From JACDBE01 sp963714055 (GTDB lineage: Bacteria; Actinomycetota; Acidimicrobiia; Spongiisociales; UBA5794), in contig OY970227.1 in assembly GCA_963714055.1 (NCBI GenBank), positions 372,001-436,000 of the forward strand: a stretch of 64,000 nucleotides of DNA, in the 5' to 3' direction. The translations under genes and the position numbers were made by a program. Each line of letters opens with the position of its first letter. Positions within the stretch are counted from its first letter, which is position 1. Below, in pieces: positions 34,604-43,501 of this stretch. A model generated the notes under the pieces. The model did no database searches, had not been told where the DNA came from, and worked only from the letters and a program-made list of their open reading frames with translations.

Positions 34604-35787
34604 TGCCCACGGTGCGGGGCTGGGCTGCGTTGGGGGCGGCCCTCGGCTTCGTCATCGCCTGGATCTCCTTCGGTGAGCAGCTCCTTCTCGCCGCCGCCGC
34701 CTTCCTGGCCATCGCCGTCGGCTACGGCGTGCTCTCGGTGCGTCGCTCCTCCATCGGCGTCACCATCGACCGCCAGGTGTTGCCGCTCCAGGTGTTCGAC
34801 GGCGACCACGCCGTGGTCACCGTCACCCTGCACGTGGCCCGAGACCTCTCCGTGGTCACGGTGGCCGACACCGTGGCCGGGCTCGGCACCGCCGAGTTCG
34901 CCGCCGACCGGGCCACCCCCGACGACCCGCTGATCGGCCGGTACGAGGTCGTGTGCCATCCCCGCGGCGTCTACCAGGTGGGCCCGACCGACGTGAGGGT
35001 GCGCGACCCCTTCGGCATGGCCGAGTCGGCAGTGCAGGCGGGATCGGTGGACCGGCTGGTGGTATACCCCCGGTACGAGGAGCTGGAAGGGCTCCCGGTG
35101 GTCAGGGGGCAGGACCCGAACGTGGCCACCGCCCGCACCCGATTCTCCCAGACCGGCGGCGAGGACTTCTTCACGCTGCGCGACTACGAGGACGGCGACG
35201 ACCTGCGCAAGGTCCACTGGCCGTCGTCGGCGAAGCGGGACAGGCTGATGATCCGCCAGCTCGAGATGCCGTGGCAGTCGCGGGCGCTGATCGTCCTCGA
35301 CACCGACGTGGCCAACTATCCCAACCCCGATACCTTCGAGCATGCCGTGAAGGGCGCCGCCTCGGTGGTCCACCACTTCTACCGATCCGGGTTCTCGCCC
35401 ACGCTGTCGACGGGGCGTCCGGAGGCGGTCACCGTCGCCACCGCCGAACGCCACGAGCTGGCGATGCAGGAGCTGGCGATGGTGGCCACCACCGAGGGGG
35501 CCGACCTGCGGCGCGCCCTGGGACGTCTCCGTCAGCGGGGCATCGCCGGCGGGGCCCTGGTGCTCGTCACCGGTTCGCCGGGTGATAGCCACCTGGCGCT
35601 GTACCGCACGCTCGGCAACGACTACACCCGCACCCTGGTGATGGCGGTGACCGATCGGACGAACGAGGCGCTGGGCATCTTCCGTCGCGGTGGGGTGCTG
35701 ACGGTGGTGACGGGTCGGAACGGGCGGTGGTCGGACGCGTGGCGTGACGCGATGGAGAGCTCGTGGGCAACCGCAATACGACGGTAG
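34603..35787 (+). CDS. DUF58 domain protein
   Basis: A 394-residue protein with two N-terminal transmembrane segments (about residues 5-45), a beta-rich middle and the DUF58 core: GGEDFFTLRDYEDGDDLRKVHW (split by no gap; core residues YxxGDDLRxxHW) and ALIVLDTD, a VWA-like MIDAS-type strand. DUF58 proteins are encoded next to MoxR and transglutaminase genes and are thought to be matured by MoxR. It overlaps the transglutaminase gene by 25 bases, so the three form one translated unit. Confidence 0.87.
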   Translation: MPTVRGWAALGAALGFVIAWISFGEQLLLAAAAFLAIAVGYGVLSVRRSSIGVTIDRQVLPLQVFDGDHAVVTVTLHVARDLSVVTVADTVAGLGTAEFAADRATPDDPLIGRYEVVCHPRGVYQVGPTDVRVRDPFGMAESAVQAGSVDRLVVYPRYEELEGLPVVRGQDPNVATARTRFSQTGGEDFFTLRDYEDGDDLRKVHWPSSAKRDRLMIRQLEMPWQSRALIVLDTDVANYPNPDTFEHAVKGAASVVHHFYRSGFSPTLSTGRPEAVTVATAERHELAMQELAMVATTEGADLRRALGRLRQRGIAGGALVLVTGSPGDSHLALYRTLGNDYTRTLVMAVTDRTNEALGIFRRGGVLTVVTGRNGRWSDAWRDAMESSWATAIRR

Positions 35788-38162
35788 TCGCCTCGATCCT
35801 CCTGTTCGTTGCGCTGATCCAGCTGGGCGGCCTGCTCCGCCCCACGGTGTCCGGCGTGTCGTGGCAGATGCTGGTCCTCGGCTCGATGTTGCTCGCCGCG
35901 GTGATCACCTGGACCGGTCTCGCCTACCGGGCCCCGCTGTGGGCGGTGGCCGCGGTCAACCTGGTGGCGTTGGTGGTGGTCGCCCTCCAGGTGATGTCGC
36001 CCTCGACCATGAGGTTCATCGTCCCCACCGGTGCCACGCTCACCGAGGTCGGCACCGACATGAGCCAGGCGATGTCGCTCATCCGCACCGGGATCGAGCC
36101 GGTCCTCCCCATCGACGGCGTCGTCGCCGTGGTCATCGCCGTCTTCTGGGTGGCGGCGGTGGTGACGGTGTACGGACTGCTCCGCCGGCCCTGGCTGGCG
36201 GTCGTTCCCGGGCTGGTGTTGGTGATCCAGTTCGCGGTGATGGACCGCACCCCGACCAGCCTGCTGATGGTGGCGTTGTTCACCATCCTGCTGGCGGCGT
36301 CGATCCTGGCGGTCACCAGCGACCAACGTCGCGCCGGCAGCGGGCGGATGGTGCACAAGTCGGGGTGGCTCCCCTCCACCGGGCTGGCCGGCCGGGTGAC
36401 GGCGACCGCCACCGGTGTGGCGCTGTTCGGCACGGTGTTCGCCGTCGGGTTCTTCAGCGACCGGGTTCCCTTCGACGGGATGCTGTCGTGGCGGACGTCG
36501 ACCGGGCTCACCGGCGACTACTTCGGCGGCATCTCCTACAACCCGTTCATCGGCATCCAGCAGTCGCTGGTCTCGCAGACCTCGACCCCGCTCTTCTATG
36601 CCCAGATCGAGGGGGACCTCGACCCGACCGATGTGTCGTTCCGGTTGCTGACCATGGAGACCTACGACCGGGGCCGGTTCTACGCCAGCCGGCCCGAGGT
36701 CACGCCGATCGTCGACGGCCCCGCCTGGCACACCCCCGGCCATGAGTTCGCCGGCCCGGCGGCGTCGATCACCAGCACCATCCTCATCGACCGGCTGGAG
36801 ACGGACTGGCTCCCGACCGCCTACGCGGCAACGACGTTGGGCGGCGACGACGCCTTCGCCGGATCGGTGATGGTCCGGCCCGACGACGGCGCCCTGCGGC
36901 TGGCGGGCGGGCTCACCTATCCGGAGCTGAGCTACACCGTCACATCCGACATCCCCCAACCCGACCCGGCGGTGCTGTCCGGTGACACCGAAGGCGCCCT
37001 TTCCCCGTTGTTCGAGGCCGCCGCCGACGGCGAGGCCCCGGTGCCCGCCCCCGTGGTGTCCGACGTGCGCCCCACGCCGCCGAGCGTCGAGGTGTACCTC
37101 GGGCTCCCCGAGAACCTGGAGCCGGGTATCGCCGAGCTGGCCGAACGGCAAACCGCCGGGCTGGAGACGCCGTTCGAGATCGGTCTCGCCCTCGAGTCCT
37201 GGTTCCGCTCCGACGCCTTCGAGTACACCACCGACATCGCGCCGGGGCACGGGGCCACCGACCTGGCCCAGTGGCTGCTCCCCGAGAACAGCGGCAGCCC
37301 GAACTTCCGCCGCGGTTACTGCGAGCAATTCGCCACCTCGATGGCGGTCCTGGCACGCACCCTCGACATCCCGTCGCGGGTGGTGCTCGGGTTCACCCCG
37401 GGCCGCCTGACCAACCCCGGCAGCGACACCGTGGTGGTGATGGACCGCAACGCCCACGCCTGGGTGGAACTGTGGATCCCGGCCCAGGGCTGGGTCGCCT
37501 TCGACCCGACCCCCCGGCCCGACGGGGTGAACCCGTCGACGACCGAGGTGGTGACCGACCTGCTCGGCTTCGATCCCACTGCCTTCCTCGACGACCTGCC
37601 CGCACCCGAGCTGGTGGTTGCGCCGGGGACAGACACTCCGGGCGGCCTGGAGCTGGAGCCGGAGCTCGGCCTGGTGAACCCGCCGGGATCGTCCGACGGG
37701 GGCTTCGCCGTACCGGCGTGGACGTGGCGGGTGCTCGCCATCTTCGCCGCCGCCGCCGTGCTGCTCGGTGGGCTGCCGCTGCTCAAGCGGTTCCGGCGCT
37801 CCCGCCGGATGCGGCGACTCCGCTCCGGAGACATCACCGCCGCCTGGGAGGAGATCGTGGCCCAGCTCACCGACTTCGGCCAGAGCCCTCAACCTTCGTT
37901 GACCCCTGACGAGCTGGCCAGGATGACCGACCCGGCCATGGAGCCGCTGGCGATGATGTACGGCCGGACGGTCTACGGGCCGCCGGCGCCGGCGCCCCCC
38001 GACCGGTGGCGCGTCGCCGAGCAGTCGTTGGTCGACACCAGCGACCGGCTCGCCGCCGGACACAGCCGATGGCAGCGGCTACGGGCGATGTACTCGCCGG
38101 CCTCGCTGATCGGTGGGCTCCGCCGCCCCCGCCGGGACGATCGACCAACTTTGAGCGATTGA
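35763..38162 (+). CDS. membrane transglutaminase-like protein (TgpA type)
   Basis: A 799-residue membrane protein with about six N-terminal helices, a large extracytoplasmic region with the transglutaminase core, one more helix (about residues 655-680) and a cytoplasmic DUF4129-like tail. The Cys-His-Asp triad is visible: RRGYCEQFATSMAVLAR (Cys about 519), NAHAWVELW (His about 564) and WVAFDPTPR (Asp about 581). Substrates are unknown. The MoxR-DUF58-TgpA arrangement is widely conserved and in Pseudomonas TgpA is essential. The last codons and the stop lie inside palindromic repeat B. Confidence 0.9.
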   Translation: MGNRNTTVVASILLFVALIQLGGLLRPTVSGVSWQMLVLGSMLLAAVITWTGLAYRAPLWAVAAVNLVALVVVALQVMSPSTMRFIVPTGATLTEVGTDMSQAMSLIRTGIEPVLPIDGVVAVVIAVFWVAAVVTVYGLLRRPWLAVVPGLVLVIQFAVMDRTPTSLLMVALFTILLAASILAVTSDQRRAGSGRMVHKSGWLPSTGLAGRVTATATGVALFGTVFAVGFFSDRVPFDGMLSWRTSTGLTGDYFGGISYNPFIGIQQSLVSQTSTPLFYAQIEGDLDPTDVSFRLLTMETYDRGRFYASRPEVTPIVDGPAWHTPGHEFAGPAASITSTILIDRLETDWLPTAYAATTLGGDDAFAGSVMVRPDDGALRLAGGLTYPELSYTVTSDIPQPDPAVLSGDTEGALSPLFEAAADGEAPVPAPVVSDVRPTPPSVEVYLGLPENLEPGIAELAERQTAGLETPFEIGLALESWFRSDAFEYTTDIAPGHGATDLAQWLLPENSGSPNFRRGYCEQFATSMAVLARTLDIPSRVVLGFTPGRLTNPGSDTVVVMDRNAHAWVELWIPAQGWVAFDPTPRPDGVNPSTTEVVTDLLGFDPTAFLDDLPAPELVVAPGTDTPGGLELEPELGLVNPPGSSDGGFAVPAWTWRVLAIFAAAAVLLGGLPLLKRFRRSRRMRRLRSGDITAAWEEIVAQLTDFGQSPQPSLTPDELARMTDPAMEPLAMMYGRTVYGPPAPAPPDRWRVAEQSLVDTSDRLAAGHSRWQRLRAMYSPASLIGGLRRPRRDDRPTLSD

Positions 38163-38196
38163 ACACACCACATGGCGCCACTCGCTCAAAGTTTGG
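38145..38196. repeat. palindromic repeat, copy B
   Basis: CCAACTTTGAGCGA begins at 38145 and its partner CGCTCAAAGTTTGG ends at 38196, with the centre ACACACCACATGGCGC between. The left arm encodes the final residues TLSD and the TGA of the transglutaminase gene, so the repeat has either inserted at, or grown from, the gene end. Confidence 0.75.
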
Positions 38197-38217
38197 ATGG
38201 CGCTGTCGACCGAGCGT

Positions 38218-38268
38218 GCAACTTTGAGCGAGTGAACACATCAGAGGGAGTCACTCGCTCAAAGTTCG
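38218..38268. repeat. palindromic repeat, copy C
   Basis: AACTTTGAGCGAGTGA (38220-38235) pairs perfectly over 16 bases with 38251-38266 around a 15-base loop. It is 21 bases downstream of copy B and shares the AACTTTGAGCGA arm. It ends 16 bases before the stop of the convergent MerR-like gene, so it may also terminate transcription from both sides. Confidence 0.75.
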
Positions 38269-38284
38269 AGTCGGCTGGGCCGAC

Positions 38285-38791
38285 TCAGACGACCTCGACC
38301 TCGGAGAGCACGTCGTCCTCGCCCCGCCTGAGGAGCTCGAGGAACCGCTCCCGGTCGAGCTCGAAGCGGGTGACGTCGTCCTCGACGTTCTTGGTGATCT
38401 CGTTGATGGCGACGAAGAAGGCCAGCTGGCCCTGACGCAACGCGTCGAGCAGCTCGTCGTCGTCTGAGGCCACCCGGAATATCGTCGAGCCGTCCGTCAC
38501 CAGCTTGACCTCGGCCAGGTGGTTGTCCATGTCGGCGGTGCGCCTGAGGTAGTCCCACGCTCGCCGTACCCGCTGCACCGACATTCCGTTGTCGAGCAGA
38601 CTCTTCACCACCCGCAGGGCGACGAGGTCGCGGAACGAGTAGAGGCGGCGACGTCCGGGGCGACCCCCTGACGACTGCAACGATGGCTGTACGAGCGCGA
38701 CCTTGTCCCAGTAGCGCAACTGGTGGGCGGTGCAGGACGTGAGCCGAGACGCCTGCTGAGCCGTGAACGCTTCCAACAATCCTCCCGACAC
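38285..38791 (-). CDS. MerR-type HTH transcriptional regulator
   Basis: A 168-residue protein with an N-terminal MerR winged helix: TSCTAHQLRYWDKVALVQPS, then GRRRLYSFRDLVALRVVKSLLDNGMSVQRVRR (read here as two pieces around DLVALR). The C-terminal half has no metal-binding cysteines and is an uncharacterised alpha/beta region with acidic end DVLSEVEVV. Effector and targets are unknown. It converges with the MoxR operon. The 114 bases upstream (38792-38905) hold nothing I recognise. Confidence 0.82.
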   Translation of the reverse strand: MSGGLLEAFTAQQASRLTSCTAHQLRYWDKVALVQPSLQSSGGRPGRRRLYSFRDLVALRVVKSLLDNGMSVQRVRRAWDYLRRTADMDNHLAEVKLVTDGSTIFRVASDDDELLDALRQGQLAFFVAINEITKNVEDDVTRFELDRERFLELLRRGEDDVLSEVEVV

Positions 38792-38905
38792 CGGGACGTC
38801 ACTTCGGGGACGTCCGCAGCCGTCGGACGCTCGCGCCTGTCACGCCAAGCCTGAAATCTCACTCCGCCCGCCGGGCCACCCCCACCCGACGCTGAAATCG
38901 GCACT

Positions 38906-39247
38906 CTAGTGGGGGCGCTGCCACCTCTGCCGAACGTGGTCCAGCCACGATCGGGACGGCTGCGCACCGGACGGTTCGTGCCGCCCGCGCCTCACGTGCA
39001 TGGCGATCCACCCGGCGCTGACCACCATCACCAGGAAGCCGATCAGGGCGACGGCGGTGTATCGGGTGAACGACGCCAGCATGACGACGAGCCCGACGAC
39101 GAAGCCGACGAAGGCGAGCCGGGTCCACTTGCGGTAGACAGACTGCAGCGTCGTGTTGGCGACGGTCTCGGCCAGCTTCGGGTCGTCCTGGTAGAACTGT
39201 CGCTCGATCTCTTCGAGAATCCGCTGCTCTCGCTCGTTGAGCGGCAT
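38906..39247 (-). CDS. DUF3040 membrane protein
   Basis: A 113-residue protein beginning MPLNEREQRILEEIERQFYQDDPKLAETV, the typical opening of actinobacterial DUF3040 proteins (LSExExRxLxEIExxLxxxDP). Two adjacent transmembrane helices follow (about residues 43-62 and 65-84) and a basic tail. Function is unknown; members are often near division genes. GGAGG lies eleven bases before ATG 39247. Confidence 0.85.
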   Translation of the reverse strand: MPLNEREQRILEEIERQFYQDDPKLAETVANTTLQSVYRKWTRLAFVGFVVGLVVMLASFTRYTAVALIGFLVMVVSAGWIAMHVRRGRHEPSGAQPSRSWLDHVRQRWQRPH

Positions 39248-39307
39248 CCCTACAGTCCTCCACCAGGTGCGATCGTCGAATGCGATCGACGCTCGATCGG
39301 CGTGATC

Positions 39308-39313
39308 AGTATA
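39308..39313 (-). promoter_or_regulatory. -10 box of the DUF3040 gene
   Basis: On the minus strand TATACT (39308-39313) is an almost consensus -10, about 60 bases before the start at 39247. At 17 bases spacing the -35 position reads GGGGAG, which is poor. This spacer also holds the promoter of the divergent phosphatase. Confidence 0.45.
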
Positions 39314-39388
39314 TCGCCGGCGGCGGCTAGCTCCCCGGGTCGTTCGAACTTTCCGAGGCCACCCTCCGAACCGCCGGCTCGCCGCTCC

Positions 39389-39394
39389 TACACT
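39389..39394 (+). promoter_or_regulatory. -10 box for a leaderless phosphatase transcript
   Basis: TACACT ends seven bases before ATG 39402, placing the transcription start at or next to the A of the start codon. CCGAAC at 39366-39371 (17-base gap) is a weak -35. Confidence 0.5.
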
Positions 39395-39401
39395 CGCCGC
39401 G

Positions 39402-40043
39402 ATGCCGGGCCGAGCGACGTCAATCGCCGACCTCGGCCCGTCGCTCCACCTGGTCAGGCACGGTGAGGTGGCCAACCCCGACCATCTGGTCTACGGAGAC
39501 CTGCCCGGGTTCGGGCTCAGCGAGGCCGGTCTCGCTCAAGCGGCCGCCGCCGGGCGGCATCTCTCCCGCCGCCCGGTCGAGCGGGTGGTGTCGTCCCCGT
39601 TGGAGCGGGCGGTCTCGACCGGCTGGGCGATCGGCGCCCGCCATGGCCTCGTTCCCGAGATCGACCACCGGCTCACCGAGTGGCCGATCAATCCTGCCTG
39701 GGTCGGCAGGTCGTGGGAAGACCTCCCGACGATGTTCCCCGGTCAGTTGGAGGCATATCTCGCCGACGCCGCCTCGCTCGACTTCCCCGCCGAGACCTTG
39801 CCGGAGATGGGTGTCCGGGTCACGGCCGCCATCACCGAGCTGTGGGAGGAGCGAGCCGGGGCATGGGAGGATGTCGTCGTGGTGTTCCACCAGGACCCGA
39901 TGGAGACCGCGCGTCGCCTGCTGACCGGAGAGGGACTCGCCGGTTACGGTCCGGGCAAGCCGGGCCACGGCGCGGTCGTCTCGCTGACCCGGCACCGTGG
40001 GTCGGATGGCTGGGTGGAAGCCCTTCGATGGTCGCCGTCGTGA
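39402..40043 (+). CDS. histidine phosphatase (phosphoglycerate mutase-like)
   Basis: A 213-residue member of the histidine phosphatase superfamily. The phospho-accepting histidine is in LHLVRHGEVANPDH (RHG, about residue 19). SSPLERAVSTGWAI and a C-terminal VVVFHQDPMETARRL (in place of the usual VxHGxxxR) complete the site. Such proteins dephosphorylate small phosphorylated metabolites, and the substrate is unknown. The second catalytic His is followed by QD rather than G, a mild deviation. It is translationally coupled to two small membrane-protein genes downstream. Confidence 0.85.
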   Translation: MPGRATSIADLGPSLHLVRHGEVANPDHLVYGDLPGFGLSEAGLAQAAAAGRHLSRRPVERVVSSPLERAVSTGWAIGARHGLVPEIDHRLTEWPINPAWVGRSWEDLPTMFPGQLEAYLADAASLDFPAETLPEMGVRVTAAITELWEERAGAWEDVVVVFHQDPMETARRLLTGEGLAGYGPGKPGHGAVVSLTRHRGSDGWVEALRWSPS

Positions 40044-40756
40044 CGCCGGGCCAGCAGGGTGCCACCTGGGCCAGGATCGCCGCCGTCGCCCTCGGCGTGG
40101 CCGGAGCCGCCACCGCCGTCCACCTGGCGACCGGCGACGACGTCTTCGCTCCGTCATCGGCGGCGGTGATCGCCCTCGGCGTTGTGATGTTCACCCTGAT
40201 CGCCCTGGTCGGGCTGCTCCTGGTGCGCGGCCGGTGGGCCAGGGTCCTCGCCATCGTGGTCGCCCTGGCCGACCTGGCGCTGGTGGCGGTGGTCGGTCTC
40301 GCCGCATGGGGCCTGGTGGCCGCGGCCGCCGCCCTGGTCGCCCTGGGCGGGCTCGCCTCGCGGCCCATCGACGGGTGGCTGCGACAGCGACCTCCGGCCG
40401 ACGGTCCCGACGGGCGCGCCGTCGCCCTCGCCCTCGGACTGCTCGCCCTCGTCCCGGCAGTAGGCCTGGCGGCGCCCGAGGGCCTCTCCACCGCCCATGG
40501 GATCCTCGGCTCGGCGGGGGTCATCCTCGGCTGGGCCTACTCCCAGGCGCAGCCCTGGGCCATCTGGGCGATCCGGCTGGCGCTGCCGGTCGTGGCGGTG
40601 CCGGCGGTGCTCGCCGATCCGTGGCAGGGGGGACTGGCGCTGGCGATGATCGTCGCCGTCCTGGTAGCCCTGGCGTGGACGCCGCAGGCGTACGCCGCTA
40701 CCGCCCCCCGACCGGGCCCGCTCCCCGCCCCGGCACCACGCCGGCGGACGCCGTGA
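40040..40756 (+). CDS. multi-spanning membrane protein, unknown function
   Basis: A ~238-residue protein that is almost entirely hydrophobic, with about seven putative helices, a short hydrophilic loop (DGWLRQRPPADGPDGRA) and a Pro-rich tail. I prefer GTG 40040, which overlaps the phosphatase stop as GTGA in the style of this genome; ATG 40028 is possible. No motif is recognised. Overlap on both sides implies a single operon with the phosphatase and the next gene. Confidence 0.6.
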   Translation: MTPGQQGATWARIAAVALGVAGAATAVHLATGDDVFAPSSAAVIALGVVMFTLIALVGLLLVRGRWARVLAIVVALADLALVAVVGLAAWGLVAAAAALVALGGLASRPIDGWLRQRPPADGPDGRAVALALGLLALVPAVGLAAPEGLSTAHGILGSAGVILGWAYSQAQPWAIWAIRLALPVVAVPAVLADPWQGGLALAMIVAVLVALAWTPQAYAATAPRPGPLPAPAPRRRTP

Positions 40757-41133
40757 CCCGCGGAGCGGACGCGCTCGCCGCGGTGCTGGTGGCGGCCATC
40801 GGCGCCGTCGCCGGAGGGTTGGCGGCCGGTACGAGCGGAGCGGTGGTCTGCGGAGCCATCGGGCTGGTGGCGGGGATCGCCGCCGCCGCTGCCGGCGTGC
40901 GACCGGCGGTGACCGTGACGGTTGCGGTGGGCGCCGCCGCAGGGGCGCTCGCCGGGTACAGCGTGGTTGCCGCCCTGTGCCGGCCCGGGTCGTGCACTCC
41001 CCTGGAGGTGACCGGCGCCGTTGTCGCCGGGCTGGGGGCGCTCGTCGGCACCGGGTTGGTGACCGCGCTGGTCACCCGGTCCTTCGACGAGTTCAACGAG
41101 GCGGGGCGGGAGCGGCCCCGGGACGGCAGCTAG
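40753..41133 (+). CDS. small membrane protein, unknown function
   Basis: A 126-residue protein of four predicted helices rich in Ala, Gly and Val, with a short CRPGSC loop between helices three and four and a charged C-terminal tail (SFDEFNEAGRERPRDGS). It starts with GTG overlapping the previous stop. The pair of cysteines in the loop may form a disulfide outside the membrane. No family is recognised. Confidence 0.6.
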   Translation: MTRGADALAAVLVAAIGAVAGGLAAGTSGAVVCGAIGLVAGIAAAAAGVRPAVTVTVAVGAAAGALAGYSVVAALCRPGSCTPLEVTGAVVAGLGALVGTGLVTALVTRSFDEFNEAGRERPRDGS

Positions 41134-41141
41134 CGCCCCGC

Positions 41142-42111
41142 TCACACGGTGATGATCAGCTTGCCGGCTGCGTGCCCCTCGCCCAGACGCCACAACGCCT
41201 CGGCGGCCTTCTCCAGCGGGTAGGTGTCCTCGATCACCGGCACCACCGCACCGGATGCGAGCAGACCCGCCAGCGTTTCCAGGTCCTCGCGCTTCATCGT
41301 GGAGACGAACCAGGCGAACCTCCGGCTGTCGAACGCCGCCGCCGCCTTCCGGTAGATGAGCTCGCGGACCGGCCCCAGCCAGCGGTGCTTGGGCCCGGTG
41401 ACGGCGACGTTGACCCCGCCGTCGGCGAGGACGCGTTTGGTCTCCGACCACGGCCGGTCCCCCACGTTGTCGAAGAGCACGTCGTAGCCGCGTTCGGTCT
41501 CGGCGAAGTCGTCCCGGGTGTAGTCGATGACCTGGTCGGCGCCGATGGAGCGGACCATGTCGACCTTGGCGGTGCTGCACACCGCGGTGACCGAGGCGCC
41601 CATCGACTTGGCGATCTGGACGGCGAAGCGTCCCGACGCCGCCCGACGCCCCGTTCACCAGCACCCGCTGACCGGATCGGAGACCGCCGACGTCACGGAG
41701 GCCCTGGAGCGCGGTGACGCCCGCCATCGGGACGGCGGCCGCCTGCTCGAAGGTCACGGTGCCCGGCTTGGAGGCGATCTGCCGCTCCTTGGCGCAGACC
41801 AGCTCGGCCCAGGCACCCGAACCGACGCAGCCGAACACCTCGTCGCCCGGTGCAAAGCCGGTGACGTCGGCACCGACGGCCTCGACCACGCCGGCGACGT
41901 CGGCCCCCGGGATCGGGTCTTTCGGGACCCGGAGCCCGGCCTGGGCCCGCGCCATGTACGGCGTCCCCGTGGTCATGTGCCAGTCGTACATGTTGAGCGA
42001 CGACGCCCGCACCCGGATCAGCACCTGGTCGGCGGCGGGCTCCGGCACGGCGACCTCCCGCAGCTCGAGGACGTCGGGACGTCCGTACCGTTCCTGGACG
42101 ATCGCCCTCAT
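41142..42111 (-). CDS. MDR-family NAD(P)-dependent dehydrogenase / quinone oxidoreductase (frameshifted)
   Basis: Medium-chain dehydrogenase. The 5' part has MRAIVQERYGRPDVLEL, DPIPGADVAGVVEAVG and GDEVFG, then the Rossmann loop VNGASGGVG. The 3' part continues in another frame: MGASVTAVCST, IGADQVIDYTRDDF, YDVLFDNVGD. The family sequence GVGTFAVQIAK is restored by dropping one C near 41630. Span is 3n+1. No zinc-ligand cysteines are seen, so it resembles zinc-free quinone oxidoreductases. ATG 42111 has AGGA upstream. It is preceded by a promoter with two operator-like repeats. Confidence 0.85.
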
Positions 42112-42187
42112 CGTCTTCCTGGCTGTGCTGGTGTGATTCGCATCTGCGCGCTTCCGGTTCCACGACCGACCTCTCACCTCGACGGTT

Positions 42188-42231
42188 CGTACGCTGTAAG
42201 GCACGTTAGCCGTACGTCGTAAGGTCGTCAA
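42188..42231 (-). promoter_or_regulatory. promoter with two operator-like repeats before the MDR gene
   Basis: Minus strand: TTGACG (42226-42231), 17-base spacer, TAACGT (42203-42208). Two direct copies of CGTACGnnGTAAGG (plus-strand sense) cover 42211-42224, within the spacer, and 42188-42201, at the predicted start. Such placement is what a TetR-type repressor would need. No regulator gene is adjacent. Confidence 0.6.
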
Positions 42232-42365
42232 GACCCGGCTGGGCGATCCATCTCCAGACGACCGGTTCCGTTACGGTCGCTGATCGCTGGCCGACAGAAC
42301 AGCGATCATGAAGAATCCTCTCATGACATCGCTTTTTGTCATAGGTGGTCGATACCGTGGCGGGC

Positions 42366-43439
42366 ATGGACGGAGTGACCGCCATCGTTGATCTGACACC
42401 TGATCAGGTCGAGTGTGAGCTCATCCGCTTTGAGGCCATCGTGGCCCGGGTGCGGGGATTGCAGGCTCGGTTGGTCGAACGCGCTGCCGAGCTGCGGATG
42501 CCCCGGATGGACGGCGCCCGCTCGGTGGTCGACTGGGTCTCCGCCAGGCTCGATGTCACCCGGGAGACGGCTCTCGACCTGGCGCGGGTGGCCCGCTCCG
42601 AGAACATCGATGTCCTCATCGACGGCGAGGCCAGCTTCGACCGGGCCGTGGTGCGGAGCCGTCTGGTCGAGGTCGGCGCCTCGAAAGAGACGCTGGAGGA
42701 GTCGGACCGATTCGACATCGCTGGCGTGCGACGGCTGGTGGCACGGCACCGACGCATCGCCCGCATCGAAGAGCGCCGGGCCACGACCGACCGCGCCCTG
42801 GTGTTCGAGGAGAATTGCGACCACACCATGATGCGGTTCTGGGGACGGCTCCCCGGCCGCGAGGGCAGGCTGGTACGGGAGGTCCTCGACCTCCTCGGCG
42901 ACACCGTGCCCCGGGACGGCGCCTCCAGCCGTCACCAACGGGCTGCCGACGCACTGGTCATGCTGTGCCAGGGTGATCGACCCGACACCCAGCCGGGGGC
43001 CACCATCTTGGTCGACGCCCGGCTGGCCGCCCCCGCCGGCGGCCAGGCCGGCGTCGAGGTCCTCGGAGGCCCGCGGGTGGGCCGTCAAGCGGTCGAGGCG
43101 ATCCTGTGCGGCGACACCGTCGAGGTGATCGCCATCGCCTCGGACGGGACGCCGCTGGGGATCGGCACCACCTCACCCACGATCCCGCCCAAGCTGCGCC
43201 GCTTCGTGCTGGCACGCGACGGCGGCTGCGTGGTCGAAGGATGCACATCGCACTACCGATTGCAGGTCCACCACAGGATCCCGGCCTCGCAAGGCGGGCC
43301 AACCGATCCCGAGAACCTGGTGACACTCTGCTGGCACCACCACCAGGTAGTGATCCACGGCGGCGGCTTCACGATCGACGCCCACTCACCGCCCGGCCGG
43401 GTGCGGCTGTTGCCGCCCGGTCGAGCGCCGCCCCCGTAG
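42366..43439 (+). CDS. DUF222 / HNH endonuclease (13E12-type) protein
   Basis: A ~357-residue protein with an N-terminal DUF222 domain (helical, RLVERAAELRMPRMDGARSVVDWVSARL interrupted at GARS) and a C-terminal HNH nuclease: LRRFVLARDGGCVVEGC, LQVHHRIPASQGGPTDPENLVTLCWHHH. These actinobacterial proteins are repeated in many genomes (13E12 repeats of mycobacteria) and often behave as mobile or fast-changing genes; their function is unknown. GTG 42345 in the same frame is an alternative start. An inverted repeat ATGACA/TGTCAT (42323-42328, 42337-42342) lies immediately upstream. The flanking stretches 42240-42340 and 43440-43857 are less orderly than their surroundings. Confidence 0.85.
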   Translation: MDGVTAIVDLTPDQVECELIRFEAIVARVRGLQARLVERAAELRMPRMDGARSVVDWVSARLDVTRETALDLARVARSENIDVLIDGEASFDRAVVRSRLVEVGASKETLEESDRFDIAGVRRLVARHRRIARIEERRATTDRALVFEENCDHTMMRFWGRLPGREGRLVREVLDLLGDTVPRDGASSRHQRAADALVMLCQGDRPDTQPGATILVDARLAAPAGGQAGVEVLGGPRVGRQAVEAILCGDTVEVIAIASDGTPLGIGTTSPTIPPKLRRFVLARDGGCVVEGCTSHYRLQVHHRIPASQGGPTDPENLVTLCWHHHQVVIHGGGFTIDAHSPPGRVRLLPPGRAPPP

Positions 43440-43501
43440 CGTGCTGGCCGATGTTCCAACTCGCAGAACACCTCGCCGACGTGAAGGCGCACCGCGAATC
43501 C

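Noticed and set aside
33490..38268. CRISPR array or insertion sequence based on the three CAACTTTGAGCGA copies
   Set aside because: There are only three copies, not regularly spaced, 4.6 kb apart, with no cas or transposase gene nearby.
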